Source of the DNA: Streptomyces sp. NBS 14/10
GTDB lineage: Bacteria; Actinomycetota; Actinomycetes; Streptomycetales; Streptomycetaceae
Direction of reading: 5' to 3'
Length of the DNA stretch: 64,000 nt
Assembly: GCF_002224125.1 (NCBI RefSeq)
Contig: NZ_NCSM01000011.1
Coordinates: forward strand, 268,289-332,288
In this document: piece after piece, positions 1 to 10,454 of the stretch
Layout of the letters: each line of letters starts with the position of its first letter
How positions within the stretch are numbered: position 1 is the first letter of the stretch
Translations under genes and position numbers: made by a program
The notes under the pieces: generated by a model
Databases searched by the model: none
What the model saw: only the letters and a program-made list of their open reading frames with translations
Told to the model about the DNA's origin: nothing

Positions 1-52
1 CGGCGCAGGTTCCAGTCGCAGGGCCCCAATGGCCGAGGAACGGATTATTCCT

Positions 53-933
53 ATGAAGATCACGCCGCAAGTCGACCAGAAAATGGGTGCCACGGTCACC
101 GAGTTCGACGTGGAAACGCTGTCGACATCCGACCTGCTCCACCTCAAGGATGCGATCTATCAGGAGAAGTTACTGATCCTGAAGGACCAGCACCTCAGTC
201 CGCAGCAGTTCATCGCGCTCGGAAAGGCACTCGGTACGATCGAGGTCTATTACGAGCCGATGTACCACCATCCCGACCACGAAGAGATATTCGTGTCCTC
301 CAGCACCCCGGAGTCGACACAGCAGGTGGGGGTCCCCAAGACCGGTGCGTTCTGGCATGCGGACTACTCGTTCATGCCCAGGCCGTTCGGCATCACGATG
401 ACCTACCCACAAGTGGTCCCCAAGACGAACCGGGGAACGCACTACATCGATATGGGAAAGGTGTTCGCCGGCCTGCCCGAAGAACTGCGTTCGGTGGCGA
501 GAACGACCAAGGGACTGCACAGCGCGAGGCGCTATTTCAAGATCCGGCCGTCCGATGTCTACCGCCCCATCTGTGAACTCGTGGACGAAATCGAGAAGAA
601 GACCCCGCCGGTGATCCACCCCACGGTCTTCGTCCACCCGGTCACCGGGGAAGAGGTGCTGTATGTCAGCGAGGCCCTGACCTGCGAGCTGCACGACCAG
701 CAGGGCCGGGTGCTCGAGGACGACTCGCTGCACCGACTGCTCGAGGCCAGTGGTCAGCTCGACACGACGTTCGGCAACGAGCACATTCACACCCAGACGT
801 TCACCGAAGGCGACCTGCTCATCTGGGACAACCGCAGCCTCGTCCACCGCGCGCTGCACAGCCCCACACCGGAGCCCAGCACCTCGTACCGGGTGACCGT
901 CCACGACGACCATCCCTTCTTCGGGACGACGAC

Positions 934-937
<4 letters not shown>
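53..937 (+). CDS. TauD-like non-haem Fe(II)/2-oxoglutarate oxygenase, isonitrile-forming (ScoE/Rv0097-like)
   Basis: About 294 aa. The protein follows the ScoE/Rv0097 family closely along its length (YYEPMYHH, GVPKTGAFWH and IRPSDVYRPI blocks). Known members use iron and 2-oxoglutarate to convert an N-carboxymethyl-3-amino fatty acid to the 3-isonitrile. The iron facial triad is visible as His102-x-Asp104 (WHAD) and His265 (LVHRA), with Arg280 (YRVT) for 2-oxoglutarate. I chose ATG 53 because the protein then begins where Rv0097 does; GAGGAA lies 12 nt upstream. An in-frame ATG at 29 would add eight residues and cannot be excluded. It overlaps the next gene by 4 nt (ATGA). Isonitrile formation is inferred from family and neighbours. 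Confidence 0.88.
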
Positions 938-1496
<559 letters not shown>

Positions 1497-1500
<4 letters not shown>

Positions 1501-1886
1501 CCGAACCGGCGAACGCGGTGGATCTGCTGCTCTCACTCCCCCGGGCGCGCCGCAGGCAGACGCTGGCGGGCCTGGTCGATGCCGAGGTCAGAGAGGTCCT
1601 GCGGCTTCCGGAAGACGCCGAGACGGGCGCAGACGTCAGCTTCTTCGACCTGGGCATGACCTCGCTCCGGCTGACCGAGCTTCGTCAGCGTCTGACCCGG
1701 ATGCTGGACCGGAGGATCGAGATCGAGGCGCTGTTCGAGCACCCGACGTCCCAGGGCCTGACCGATCATCTCGCGGACACCGTGCTCTCCGACGTGTTCC
1801 CCAGCGCCGTTCACGCACCCGCACCACAGAACGCTCAGGAGCTGCCGCCGATGGTCCAGGAGATTCTGCGGAACCTCTACAGCTGA
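1497..1886 (+). CDS. Stand-alone acyl carrier protein
   Basis: 129 aa. A phosphopantetheine-binding domain occupies roughly residues 20-100, with the attachment serine at Ser56 in DLGMTSLRLTEL. The remaining ~30 residues form an extra helical tail ending MVQEILRNLYS, longer than a minimal ACP. In isonitrile clusters a discrete ACP (ScoB; Rv0100 in mycobacteria) receives the acyl chain from the AMP ligase and presents it to the FcoT-like enzyme. Its place directly after that enzyme, with a 4-nt overlap, supports this role. It could also exchange chains with the PKS encoded 39 nt downstream. Confidence 0.87.
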
Positions 1887-1925
1887 GACCTGCGGAGCGG
1901 CCGTGCACCCCATACCAGGAGCGAC

Positions 1926-4900
1926 ATGACGACACCTGCCCCTGACGGAGATCTGCTCCAGCGGCTGCTGCTGGAGAAGTACGAACCGATCGCCATCGTG
2001 GGCATCGGTCTGCGGCTGCCGGGCGGCAACGACACACGGGAGTCACTGGCGGAGTTCCTGCGCTCCGGGCGGGACGGCACCGGCCCCATTCCCTCCGACC
2101 GCTGGGACGTCGCCGCGTTCGAGAGCGACGACCCGGCCGCGAAGGGCACGATCCGTACCCGGGGCGGCGGCTTCCTCGAGGGCATCGACCGGTTCGACCC
2201 CGCGTTCTTCGGTATATCGCCGAAAGAAGCCGACTACGTGGATCCGCAGCAGCGGCTGCTGCTGGAGACGGCGTGGGAAGCGCTGGAGGACTCGGGGCTC
2301 GACGCGCACGCGCTGCGCGGCGGCGACGGCGGTGTCTACGTGGGGATCAGCTCCGCGGACTACATGATCGCCGCGGAGACCCTGCCGTACGAGGCGATCA
2401 ACGGCTATCTGGGCACCGGGACCGCCCACAGCGCCGCCTCGGGACGACTGTCGTACGTCCTCGGCTGGCACGGCCCCTGCGCGAGCTTCGACACGGCCTG
2501 CTCATCGTCGCTGGTGGCGCTGCACACGGCCGTGCAGGACCTGCGGCAGCGGCAGTGCGATATCGCCCTGTGCGCCGGGGTCAACCTGGTCCACCACCCG
2601 CAGGCGCACATCGTGACGACCGATGCCAACATGCTGGCTCCGGACGGACGTTGCAAGACCTTCGACGACCGCGCGGACGGATACGCCCGCAGCGAAGGGT
2701 GCGGTGTGCTGGCGCTCAAGCGGCTGTCCGACGCCCAGCGGGACGGCGACCGGATCCTGGCCCTGGTACGCGGCTCGGCGATCCGCCAGGACGGCGAGGG
2801 CGCCGGTCTCACGGTGCCCAATGGAAGCTCCCAGCAGCGGGTGATGCGCGCGGCGCTGCTCAACTCGGCGGTGCGGCCGGAGGACATCCAGTACGTCGAG
2901 GCGCACGGCACGGGCACCGCGCTGGGCGATCCCATTGAGTTATCGGCGATCGGCAAGGTCTTCGCCGAGTCGCACAGCCCCGGCGCCCCGGTCTTCGTCG
3001 CCTCGGGCAAGACCAACCTGGGCCACGCCGAGGCCGCGGCCGGTGTGAGCGGCATCATCAAGGTGGCGTTGCAGCTGGGCGAGGAGCTCATCTACCCGCA
3101 TCTGAACATGGACATCCCCTCCACCCATGTCGCATGGGACGAGCTCCCCGTCGCGGTGCCCCGCGAGCCCGTATCCTGGCCGGCCGGTACCCGCAGGGCG
3201 CTGGTGAACTCCTTCGGCTTCGCCGGCACCATCGCGTCCGCGGTCATCGAGCAGGCCCCCGCCGTTGCCCCCACGTCCGACCTGGTACGGGAGGAGAGCG
3301 CCCGGCCACGGTCCGGCGCGGCCGTGTTCACCCTGTCGGCCCGGACCCGCAAGGCGCTGGGACTCCAGGTGGAGCGGTACCGGCGCTATCTCGCCGACCA
3401 TCCGGACACCGACGTCGCGGAGTTGTGCCATGCGAGCAATGTCCTGCGGGCGCATCACGCCTCGCGTATCGCCGGAGTCGTCGGCGGCCCGGCGGACCTG
3501 GAGGCGCTGCTGGCCCGGCAGCTCCGCGCGACCGATGACACCGACACCGCACAGCAGCGCAAGGTGGCCTTCCTGTTCAGCGGTCAGGGCTCCCAGTACC
3601 CCGGCATGGCGGCCGGGCTCTACCGGAGCCACCGGGTCTTCCGCGACACCGTCGACGTATGCGACCGGCTCTTCGCGGAACACCTGGACGGGCCGCCCGT
3701 CCGCGATGTGATGTTCGGTGAAGGCCATGCCACCCAACTGCTGGACCAGACCCGGTACACCCAGCCGGCGCTGTTCACCCTGGAATACGCCCTGGCAGAG
3801 CTGTGGAAGTCGTGGGGCATCTGTCCGGACACCGTGATCGGGCACAGCATCGGTGAGGTGGCCGCGGCCACCGTGGCGGGCGTCTTCCCGCTTCCGGACG
3901 CGATCGGGCTGGTGGCGGCGCGGGCCCGGCTCATGCAGTCGGTGTCGGCACCGGGCGGGATGATGGCGGTACGGGCATCGGGTGCGGACATCGCTCCGTT
4001 GCTCGACCAGTACCCCGGTCTGTCGCTCGCCGCGCTCAACGCTCCCGACCAGTGCGTGGTGTCGGGTGGCACGGAGCCGCTGGAGGCGATGGCAGCCGAG
4101 CTGACCGAGCGTGGTCTGCGTACCAAGCGGCTCCCGGTGTCCCATGCCTTTCACTCACCGCTGATGGACGAGGTGGTGGAGGAGTTCCGCGACCTCATCG
4201 CCAAGGTGCGGTTCCAGGAGCCCGAGATCACCCTGATTTCCAATCTGAGCGGCGAAATCGCCGACGTGGACGAGGTGTGCTCCGCCGCCTACTGGGCGCG
4301 GCTGATCCGTGAACCCGTCGACTTCGCCGGTGGCATCCGGACACTGACCGGCCTCGGACCGCACGCCATGGTGGAGATCGGGCCGGGCCGATCCCTGATC
4401 AACTCCGGGCGCGCGTGTGTGCCGGCCTCCCGCCACCTGTGGGTGGCGTCCTTGGGATCCGCGGCGGAGCAGGACCGCTCGCCGTACGAAGCCGCCGCCC
4501 AGCTCTACACGGCGGGGCTGCCCCTGTCGTGGCGGGGTTTCCACGAGGGCCGGCCGAAGCCGCGGCTCACCCTGCCGACCTACTCTTTCGACCGCAAGCG
4601 GTACTGGCTGCCGTACTTCGGCAAAGACATGAATGCCAGTGCCCATCACCCGCTGCTCGGCGCCGAGACCACGACGGAGAAGCAACGCTCCTCCTCTGTA
4701 CGGGAGTTCGCCAACCGGATCAGCGCCGACCGGCCGGACTACCTGGTGGATCACATGGTCGTCGGCCAAGTGGTGTTCCCGGCGGCTGGGTTCATCGAAC
4801 TGCTCATCGCCGCGGTGGACGCCGTGCACGGACACACCCGGTTTCCGATCGACGACATGCGCATCCATGAGCCACTGCTGCTGTCGGACGGCGCCATCAG

Positions 4901-7346
4901 TCTGCGCACCCGGCTCAGGACCACGGAGGACGGCGGCGAGCTCATCGAGATCCTCAGCGTCAGCGACGACGCGGGCATCGAGAGGCTGCACGTCACCGCG
5001 GCCATCGGCAAGGAGGGCCAGGACGCCGTACCGCTCGAAGACGGCTCCGACCTGCTGGAAGAGCTGGCCGGGGCCGAGGCGGAGGACGAACAGCGAGACG
5101 AGCGGATCGCCGAGCTGTACGCGGACTTCGCGGATTCCGGTATGGACTACGGCCCGCGCTTCCAGCTCATCGAGTCCTTCACCCGCCGCGGCGACAACCT
5201 CGTGACGGCAGAGATCACCGGTCCGGCGGGGGTGACCGCCGAACACCTCCCCCCGGCGATCCTCGACTCCGCGCTGCAGACCCTGGCCACCATCATCCAG
5301 CCCGGCCTTCCCGTCCGGCTGCGGTCTTTCCACCTCCTCAGCCGGCCCCGTGGCGCGACGCTGCGCAGCGTGGTCCGGCTGCTCCCCGCGCAGCCGTCCA
5401 CGGATGTGGACTTCGTCGCCGATGTGGTGCTCTACGACGGCCGACGCGTCGTCTGCGTACTGAACGGACTGGAACTGCGGCGGATGTCCTCGGTCGGTGT
5501 CGCCCGGCGGCGGATGTTCTATCAGACCCGGTGGATCGAAGCGCCCGCCTCGGACGCGCCCGTCCCAGGGCGTCGTATCGCGCTGCTGCACAGTGGTCTG
5601 GAAGGGGACGTGTCGCTGGCCGAAGAGGCGGAGCGCACCGGCACCTCGCTCGCCTTCGCTTCCGACCTGGACCGGCTCCCCGATCTGCTCGCACAAGGGC
5701 CGACCGACCTGTGCTGGTTCTGGCAGCCGGGCACGCAACCCCCCGCGGTGCCCGGCCTCGGTGTTGATGGGTTGCGTGCCGAATGCGAGCGGCAGTACAC
5801 CGAGCTGCTGGAGCTGGTGCGCCTCCTGGAGAGCTGCGGATTCGGGCCGGATCAGCGGCTGTGGCTGGTGACCAGAGGCGGCCAGTGGTTTCCCCAGGAC
5901 GAGGCCGATGACGGCAGCCGGCTGTCCGCCTCCAGCGTCTGGGGCTTCGGTGCGGTGTTGCTGAGCGAGTATCCGAACCACCGGGTGACTCTCCTCGATC
6001 TGCCGGTGGGCGAGAGCGACCCGGCCGCCGTGCTCGGGGAGTTGCTGAGCAGCGATCCCGACGAGTTCCAGATCGCCTACCGCGATGGTCGGCGCCATGT
6101 CCGCCGGCTGGTCCCGAGCGGCCCCGAGGAGCGGATCGGGACCGAGGAGCCGATCGCGACCGAACCCGAGCAGTCGCCGGTCGACGGTGACCACACCTAC
6201 CTCATCACCGGCGGGCTCGGTGGCCTGGGCCTGCTGACGGCTCGGACGCTGGTGGACCGCGGCGCGCGCCACCTGGCGCTGGTCAGCAGGCGAGCCCCCG
6301 ACGACCAGGGGTTGCAGAAGGTCAGGCAGACCCTCGGCGAGCAGGTCAGTGTGCGGGTGTACGCCGCGGATATCGCGGAACCCGCGGCCGTCGACGCCTT
6401 GTTCAAGAGTCTCGCGAAGGAAGGACCGGCGCTGGGCGGTGTCGTCCACGCGGCGGGTGTGCTCTCCGACCGGCCCGTGAACTCACAGGACTGGGACAAC
6501 ATCGACAAGGTTTTCTGTTCCAAGGTCTACGGAAGCTGGCTGTTGCACCAGGCGACAGCCGACCTCCCCGAGGTCAGGTTCTTCATCGGATACGGATCCA
6601 GCTCCGCCGTACTGGGCCAGGCGGGCCAGTGCAACTACGCCGCAGGCAATGCCTTTCTGGACGCGCTCATGCACTGGCGCCGCGCGCTCGGCCTGCCCGG
6701 TACCGCGATCGACTGGGGTCCATGGGCGGAGGTCGGTATGGCCGCGGCCCTGGACGAGGCGCACAAGCAGTCGTTCGAGCGGCAGGGAATGGTGTTCATC
6801 CAGCCCCGGGACGGAGCCCGCGCTTTGGCCACGTTGCTGGACAGTCCCGTTCCGCAGATCGTGGTCGGCGAATGCGACTGGACCACGTACGCCGCGACAC
6901 GGCCGTTGTCCAACGCCCTGTACGAAGGGCTCGCACGCCCGAGGGACAACACTGTACGCACGCTCGACGTCGATCAACTGGTCGGGCTGCCCGAGGACGC
7001 ACGACGGCAGGCGCTCGCCGACCTGGTCCGCGGGACCGTGGCCAAAGTGCTGCGCTTCGACGCCACGGGCGACATCCCGGCCGACACTCCCTTCACCCAC
7101 CTGGGGCTGGACTCACTGGCCGCGGTGGACGTCAAGAACGGCCTGGAGGCGGCGCTGCGCACCTCCCTGTCGGCTTCGATCACCATGGACTACCCGACAA
7201 CGGACCTTCTCGTGGAGCACCTTGACGCACTGCTCCGGCCGGGCGACGGCGAGACGGACGGCCCGGGTGACCCGGGCGACCCGGGCGGCGGACTGGATTC
7301 ACTGGACGCCGAGGCCGAACTGGCGGCGCTGAAGGACCTCGGATGA
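1926..7346 (+). CDS. Type I PKS, single reducing module KS-AT-DH-KR-ACP
   Basis: 1806 aa with one complete module. KS is at ~17-445 with Cys192 (DTACSSSL), VEAHGTGT and NLGHAEAAAG. AT is at ~545-850 with Ser641 (GHSIGE) and HAFH at 740-743, which predicts malonyl-CoA. DH is at ~905-1190 with His943 in an HxxxGxxxxP motif and Asp1114 in DxxxQ. KR is at ~1430-1615 with a TGGLGGLG cofactor loop, Ser1558 and Tyr1571; LSD at the stereo motif suggests B-type. ACP Ser1730 is in LGLDSLAA. There is no ER, methyltransferase or thioesterase. The KS end reads GTIASAV instead of the usual GTNAHV. All catalytic residues are present, so it should make an alpha,beta-unsaturated chain, possibly iteratively. 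AGGAG lies 4 nt before the start. The gene overlaps the next by ATGA. Confidence 0.93.
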   Translation: MTTPAPDGDLLQRLLLEKYEPIAIVGIGLRLPGGNDTRESLAEFLRSGRDGTGPIPSDRWDVAAFESDDPAAKGTIRTRGGGFLEGIDRFDPAFFGISPKEADYVDPQQRLLLETAWEALEDSGLDAHALRGGDGGVYVGISSADYMIAAETLPYEAINGYLGTGTAHSAASGRLSYVLGWHGPCASFDTACSSSLVALHTAVQDLRQRQCDIALCAGVNLVHHPQAHIVTTDANMLAPDGRCKTFDDRADGYARSEGCGVLALKRLSDAQRDGDRILALVRGSAIRQDGEGAGLTVPNGSSQQRVMRAALLNSAVRPEDIQYVEAHGTGTALGDPIELSAIGKVFAESHSPGAPVFVASGKTNLGHAEAAAGVSGIIKVALQLGEELIYPHLNMDIPSTHVAWDELPVAVPREPVSWPAGTRRALVNSFGFAGTIASAVIEQAPAVAPTSDLVREESARPRSGAAVFTLSARTRKALGLQVERYRRYLADHPDTDVAELCHASNVLRAHHASRIAGVVGGPADLEALLARQLRATDDTDTAQQRKVAFLFSGQGSQYPGMAAGLYRSHRVFRDTVDVCDRLFAEHLDGPPVRDVMFGEGHATQLLDQTRYTQPALFTLEYALAELWKSWGICPDTVIGHSIGEVAAATVAGVFPLPDAIGLVAARARLMQSVSAPGGMMAVRASGADIAPLLDQYPGLSLAALNAPDQCVVSGGTEPLEAMAAELTERGLRTKRLPVSHAFHSPLMDEVVEEFRDLIAKVRFQEPEITLISNLSGEIADVDEVCSAAYWARLIREPVDFAGGIRTLTGLGPHAMVEIGPGRSLINSGRACVPASRHLWVASLGSAAEQDRSPYEAAAQLYTAGLPLSWRGFHEGRPKPRLTLPTYSFDRKRYWLPYFGKDMNASAHHPLLGAETTTEKQRSSSVREFANRISADRPDYLVDHMVVGQVVFPAAGFIELLIAAVDAVHGHTRFPIDDMRIHEPLLLSDGAISLRTRLRTTEDGGELIEILSVSDDAGIERLHVTAAIGKEGQDAVPLEDGSDLLEELAGAEAEDEQRDERIAELYADFADSGMDYGPRFQLIESFTRRGDNLVTAEITGPAGVTAEHLPPAILDSALQTLATIIQPGLPVRLRSFHLLSRPRGATLRSVVRLLPAQPSTDVDFVADVVLYDGRRVVCVLNGLELRRMSSVGVARRRMFYQTRWIEAPASDAPVPGRRIALLHSGLEGDVSLAEEAERTGTSLAFASDLDRLPDLLAQGPTDLCWFWQPGTQPPAVPGLGVDGLRAECERQYTELLELVRLLESCGFGPDQRLWLVTRGGQWFPQDEADDGSRLSASSVWGFGAVLLSEYPNHRVTLLDLPVGESDPAAVLGELLSSDPDEFQIAYRDGRRHVRRLVPSGPEERIGTEEPIATEPEQSPVDGDHTYLITGGLGGLGLLTARTLVDRGARHLALVSRRAPDDQGLQKVRQTLGEQVSVRVYAADIAEPAAVDALFKSLAKEGPALGGVVHAAGVLSDRPVNSQDWDNIDKVFCSKVYGSWLLHQATADLPEVRFFIGYGSSSAVLGQAGQCNYAAGNAFLDALMHWRRALGLPGTAIDWGPWAEVGMAAALDEAHKQSFERQGMVFIQPRDGARALATLLDSPVPQIVVGECDWTTYAATRPLSNALYEGLARPRDNTVRTLDVDQLVGLPEDARRQALADLVRGTVAKVLRFDATGDIPADTPFTHLGLDSLAAVDVKNGLEAALRTSLSASITMDYPTTDLLVEHLDALLRPGDGETDGPGDPGDPGGGLDSLDAEAELAALKDLG

Positions 7347-8800
7347 GGGCGTACATCGAATCGCTGGAGAAGCTGTCCAGAACCCAGTTGATGCTGCTCC
7401 TCGCACGGCAGCACCAGGCCGAGACCGAGGGTTTGGCGGTCGTGGGGATGAGCTGCCGGCTGCCCGGTGGCATCGACACCCCCGCCGATCTGTGGGCGAT
7501 GGTCGACGAGGGCAGGATGCTGGCCACCGAGCAGGCCGGTGTCCCCACCGACAGCCTGGGCCGACCGCGCTGGAACCTCGCGGGGCCGGACATCGCGCCG
7601 TACGCCGCCGCGCTCCGCCAGGGCGGGTACCTCACCGATATCGACCTCTTCGACGCCGAGCGCTTCGGCATCTCCGAGGAGGAGGCCCGCTGCCTCGACC
7701 CGCAGCAGCGGCTGCTGCTCACCGAAACATCCCGGGCGTTGGAGGACGCGGGCCTCACCGACCCGGGCGGTCGACGCGTCGGCGTCTTCGTCTCCGTCAC
7801 CACGCCCGAGTACGGCCTGGCGGGGATCCGTAACGGCGTCACCGCCGACCGGATGTCCGCGCCGATGGCCACCGGCACGGTGGTCAGCGGCGCCGCCGGG
7901 CGGATCTCCGTCGGCCTCGGGCTGAACGGTCCGGCGCTGACGGTCGACACCGCCTGCTCCTCCACCCTCGTCGCGGTGCACCTCGCGGGCGCCGCGTTGC
8001 GCCGCAAGGAATGCGATGTGGCCATCGTGGGAGTGAGCCATCTGCTGCTGTCACCGGTCACCACCGCGGTGTTCGCCAAGGCGGGCATGCTGTCCGCCAC
8101 CGGGCGCTGCCGGCCCTTCACCGCGCGCGCCGACGGATACGTCCGCGCCGAGGGCAGCGTGGTGCTGGTACTGAAGCGCGAGCAGGACGCCCGTGCCGAC
8201 GAGGACACTCCGTACGCCCTGATCCGGTCGAGCGCGATCCATCAGCACGGCCGACGGGCCACGATGTCCGCCCCGTCCTCCGCGGGACAGCAGCGGGCCA
8301 TCCGGGACTGCCTGACCGCGGCCGGGGTCGACGCGGCGCAGGTCGGCTACGTCGAGGCGCACGGCAGCGCCGACAAGGTCGCCGACGCCGTCGAGATCGA
8401 TGCGATAGCCACCGCGTACGAACGCAACTCCACGGACGGCCCGCCGCTCTACGTCGGCAGCGGAAAGGCCAACATCGGCTACCTGGAGACCGCCTCGGGG
8501 GCCGTGGGACTGGTCAGGGCGATTCTCGCGCTGCGCCACCGCACCGTGCCCGCGCAACCCGACTTCACCGACCCCGATCCGGCCGTCTTCGGCCGGCCGA
8601 CGTCGGTGACGGTGCCGACGAAGGCCCTGCCGTGGCCCTCGGAGGAGCACCGGCTGGCAGGTGTCAACGCGTTCGGTTTCACCGGGGTCAACGCACACGT
8701 CCTCATCGAAGCCGCCGCCACCGTACGGCCCGGTCCCCTTCCTGGTTCGGCGCCATTGGCCGGTGGCCACCACTGGCTCGACTCCTACACCTGGCACTGA
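7343..8800 (+). CDS. Stand-alone ketosynthase with altered active site (Cys-His-Tyr)
   Basis: 485 aa, one KS domain at ~30-465 after a short helical docking-like start (YIESLEKLSRTQLMLLLARQ). No AT, KR or ACP follows. The nucleophile Cys205 (DTACSST) and first histidine His340 (VEAHGS) are present. The second histidine, normally in the NIGH motif, is Tyr380 (NIGYLETASG), and the usual HGTGT loop is HGSAD. Loss of that histidine normally harms decarboxylative condensation while leaving acyl transfer possible, so this may be a non-elongating chain-transfer KS or have a changed reaction. It overlaps the PKS stop by 4 nt, so the two are probably made together. Confidence 0.88.
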   Translation: MRAYIESLEKLSRTQLMLLLARQHQAETEGLAVVGMSCRLPGGIDTPADLWAMVDEGRMLATEQAGVPTDSLGRPRWNLAGPDIAPYAAALRQGGYLTDIDLFDAERFGISEEEARCLDPQQRLLLTETSRALEDAGLTDPGGRRVGVFVSVTTPEYGLAGIRNGVTADRMSAPMATGTVVSGAAGRISVGLGLNGPALTVDTACSSTLVAVHLAGAALRRKECDVAIVGVSHLLLSPVTTAVFAKAGMLSATGRCRPFTARADGYVRAEGSVVLVLKREQDARADEDTPYALIRSSAIHQHGRRATMSAPSSAGQQRAIRDCLTAAGVDAAQVGYVEAHGSADKVADAVEIDAIATAYERNSTDGPPLYVGSGKANIGYLETASGAVGLVRAILALRHRTVPAQPDFTDPDPAVFGRPTSVTVPTKALPWPSEEHRLAGVNAFGFTGVNAHVLIEAAATVRPGPLPGSAPLAGGHHWLDSYTWH

Positions 8801-8820
8801 CAGCTACTCCTGGCACTGAC
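8785..8820 (+). repeat. Tandem 17-bp duplication across the KS stop codon
   Basis: Two near-identical 17-nt copies begin at 8785 and 8804 (CTACWCCTGGCACTGAC), one mismatch, period 19. The first contains the KS stop codon. This short tandem duplication forms much of the 47-nt gap before the AMP ligase. Confidence 0.7.
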
Positions 8821-8847
8821 CGTTACCCCTGGCGAGCGAGGCACCGG

Positions 8848-10434
8848 ATGAGCAGAACGCAGCCCAGCACAAGGCCCGGAACACTTCAGGACAGCCTGGC
8901 CCGTCACGCGGCCGAACGGCCCGATCGCCCCGCGCTGGTCTGCGGATCGGTCCAGGTCACCTACCGGGAACTGGACCGAAGGAGCGACCGGACCGCTCAG
9001 GCGCTGACCGCCTCCGGCGTCCGGCGCGGCAGCCGGATCGCGCACTTCGCCGCCGACTCGGAGAGATTTCACGAGATCGTGCTCGCGTGTGCCAAGACCG
9101 GTGCGGTCCTCGTCCCGATCGACTGGCGGCTGACCACTGCCGAGGTCACCCACATCCTGCGTGATTCCGGTACCGAGCTGTTGTTCTTCGGACCGGCCCT
9201 GGCCCCGCTGGTGCAGGAGGCCGTACCGGCCCTGCCGAAGCTTCAGCACACCGTCCCGCTGGACGCGGCCGGTTTCGAGGCATGGGCTGACGGCCGGCCC
9301 GCCGACACCGGATTCACCGCACCCGCCGAAGCAGACGCAGACACCGACACCGACCTCGTACAGATCTATACGAGCGGTACGACCGGGGCGCCCAAAGGCG
9401 TCGTGCTGGCCCAGCGCAGCTTCTTCGCCATCGCCGGCATGCTCGCCGAACACGGCCTTGAGTGGATCGACTGGCGCGCGGACGACCGGAGCCTGGTGTG
9501 CGTTCCCGGCTTCCACATCGGCGGCCTGTGGTGGGCGATGCAGGGACTCAACGCCGGTGTCACCAACGTCCTGCTCCCCGCGTTCGACAGCCTGCGCGCG
9601 GTCGACCTCATCAGGGAAGCCGGTATCACCACCGCCTGCATGGTGCCCGCGATGATGCGCATGATCCTGGACGAGCCGAACGTCGGCAAACCGGACTTCG
9701 CCTCGCTGCGCAAGGTGGTCTACGGAGGGTCCCCGATCTCGGACACGCTGCTCCGCCGCGGCCTGGACATCTTCGACTGCGAACTGGCCCAGATCTACGG
9801 GCTCACCGAGACCGGAAACACCGCGGTCTGTCTGCCTCCCTCGGAGCACCGGCCGGGCAGTCCCCGGCTCGCCGCGGCCGGACTTCCCTATCCCGGCGTA
9901 CGGATGAGGATCGTGGACTCCCAGGGCGACGATGTGCCGACGGGAGAGATCGGCCAGGTGTGGCTGCACACGCCGGCCCGGATGGCCGGATACTGGAATC
10001 TGCCCGATGCGACGGCGCGCACCCTCGTCGACGGCTGGATCGTCACCGGGGACGCGGGCTACCGGGACGAGGACGGCTACCTCTACATCCGCGACCGGAT
10101 CACCGACACCATCATCGTCGGCGGGGAGAACGTGTACCCGGCCGAGGTGGAGAACGCCCTGTGCCGCCACTCGGCCATCGCCGAGGCCGCGGTGGTGGGC
10201 GCCCCCAACTCCGCGTCGGGCGAGGAGGTGCGCGGGTACATCGTGCTGCGCCAGGGCCATGACGTACCGGCCGCACAGGAGCTGACACGGTTCCTGAGCG
10301 GCCAGCTCGCCCGTTTCAAGATTCCCGCCACGTACCAGGTCATCGACCTGGTCCCGCGTAATCCCAGCGGCAAGATCCTGCGCAGAAAGCTGCGCGAGCA
10401 ACTGTGGGCGGACAGCGACCGCAAGGTCAACTGA
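8848..10434 (+). CDS. Acyl-AMP ligase, ANL superfamily (ScoC/FadD10-like)
   Basis: 528 aa. Adenylate-forming motifs occur in order: YTSGTTGAPKGV (phosphate loop), YGLTETGN (A5), TGDAGYRDEDGYLYIRDR (A7/A8), GGENVYPAEVE, and the C-terminal catalytic lysine in NPSGKILRRKL. In isonitrile pathways such a ligase activates a fatty acid with ATP and loads it on the discrete ACP. The open frame extends far upstream inside the KS gene in another frame; I placed the start at ATG 48 nt after the KS stop because the family homology begins there (LQDSLARHAAERPDRPAL). The ribosome site is weak (GAG). Specificity, ACP or CoA, cannot be read from sequence. Confidence 0.88.
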   Translation: MSRTQPSTRPGTLQDSLARHAAERPDRPALVCGSVQVTYRELDRRSDRTAQALTASGVRRGSRIAHFAADSERFHEIVLACAKTGAVLVPIDWRLTTAEVTHILRDSGTELLFFGPALAPLVQEAVPALPKLQHTVPLDAAGFEAWADGRPADTGFTAPAEADADTDTDLVQIYTSGTTGAPKGVVLAQRSFFAIAGMLAEHGLEWIDWRADDRSLVCVPGFHIGGLWWAMQGLNAGVTNVLLPAFDSLRAVDLIREAGITTACMVPAMMRMILDEPNVGKPDFASLRKVVYGGSPISDTLLRRGLDIFDCELAQIYGLTETGNTAVCLPPSEHRPGSPRLAAAGLPYPGVRMRIVDSQGDDVPTGEIGQVWLHTPARMAGYWNLPDATARTLVDGWIVTGDAGYRDEDGYLYIRDRITDTIIVGGENVYPAEVENALCRHSAIAEAAVVGAPNSASGEEVRGYIVLRQGHDVPAAQELTRFLSGQLARFKIPATYQVIDLVPRNPSGKILRRKLREQLWADSDRKVN

Positions 10435-10454
10435 CCTTGAGAGGAGAACATCCG

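Noticed and set aside
4155..6449. Long open frame opposite the PKS (764 codons)
   Set aside because: It is a GC-bias shadow: Arg/Gly/Gln-rich with no family motif, lying fully antisense to a gene with complete PKS motifs.
8011..8847. N-terminal extension of the AMP ligase
   Set aside because: Low-complexity Arg-rich sequence overlapping the KS in another frame; ligase homology starts after 8848.
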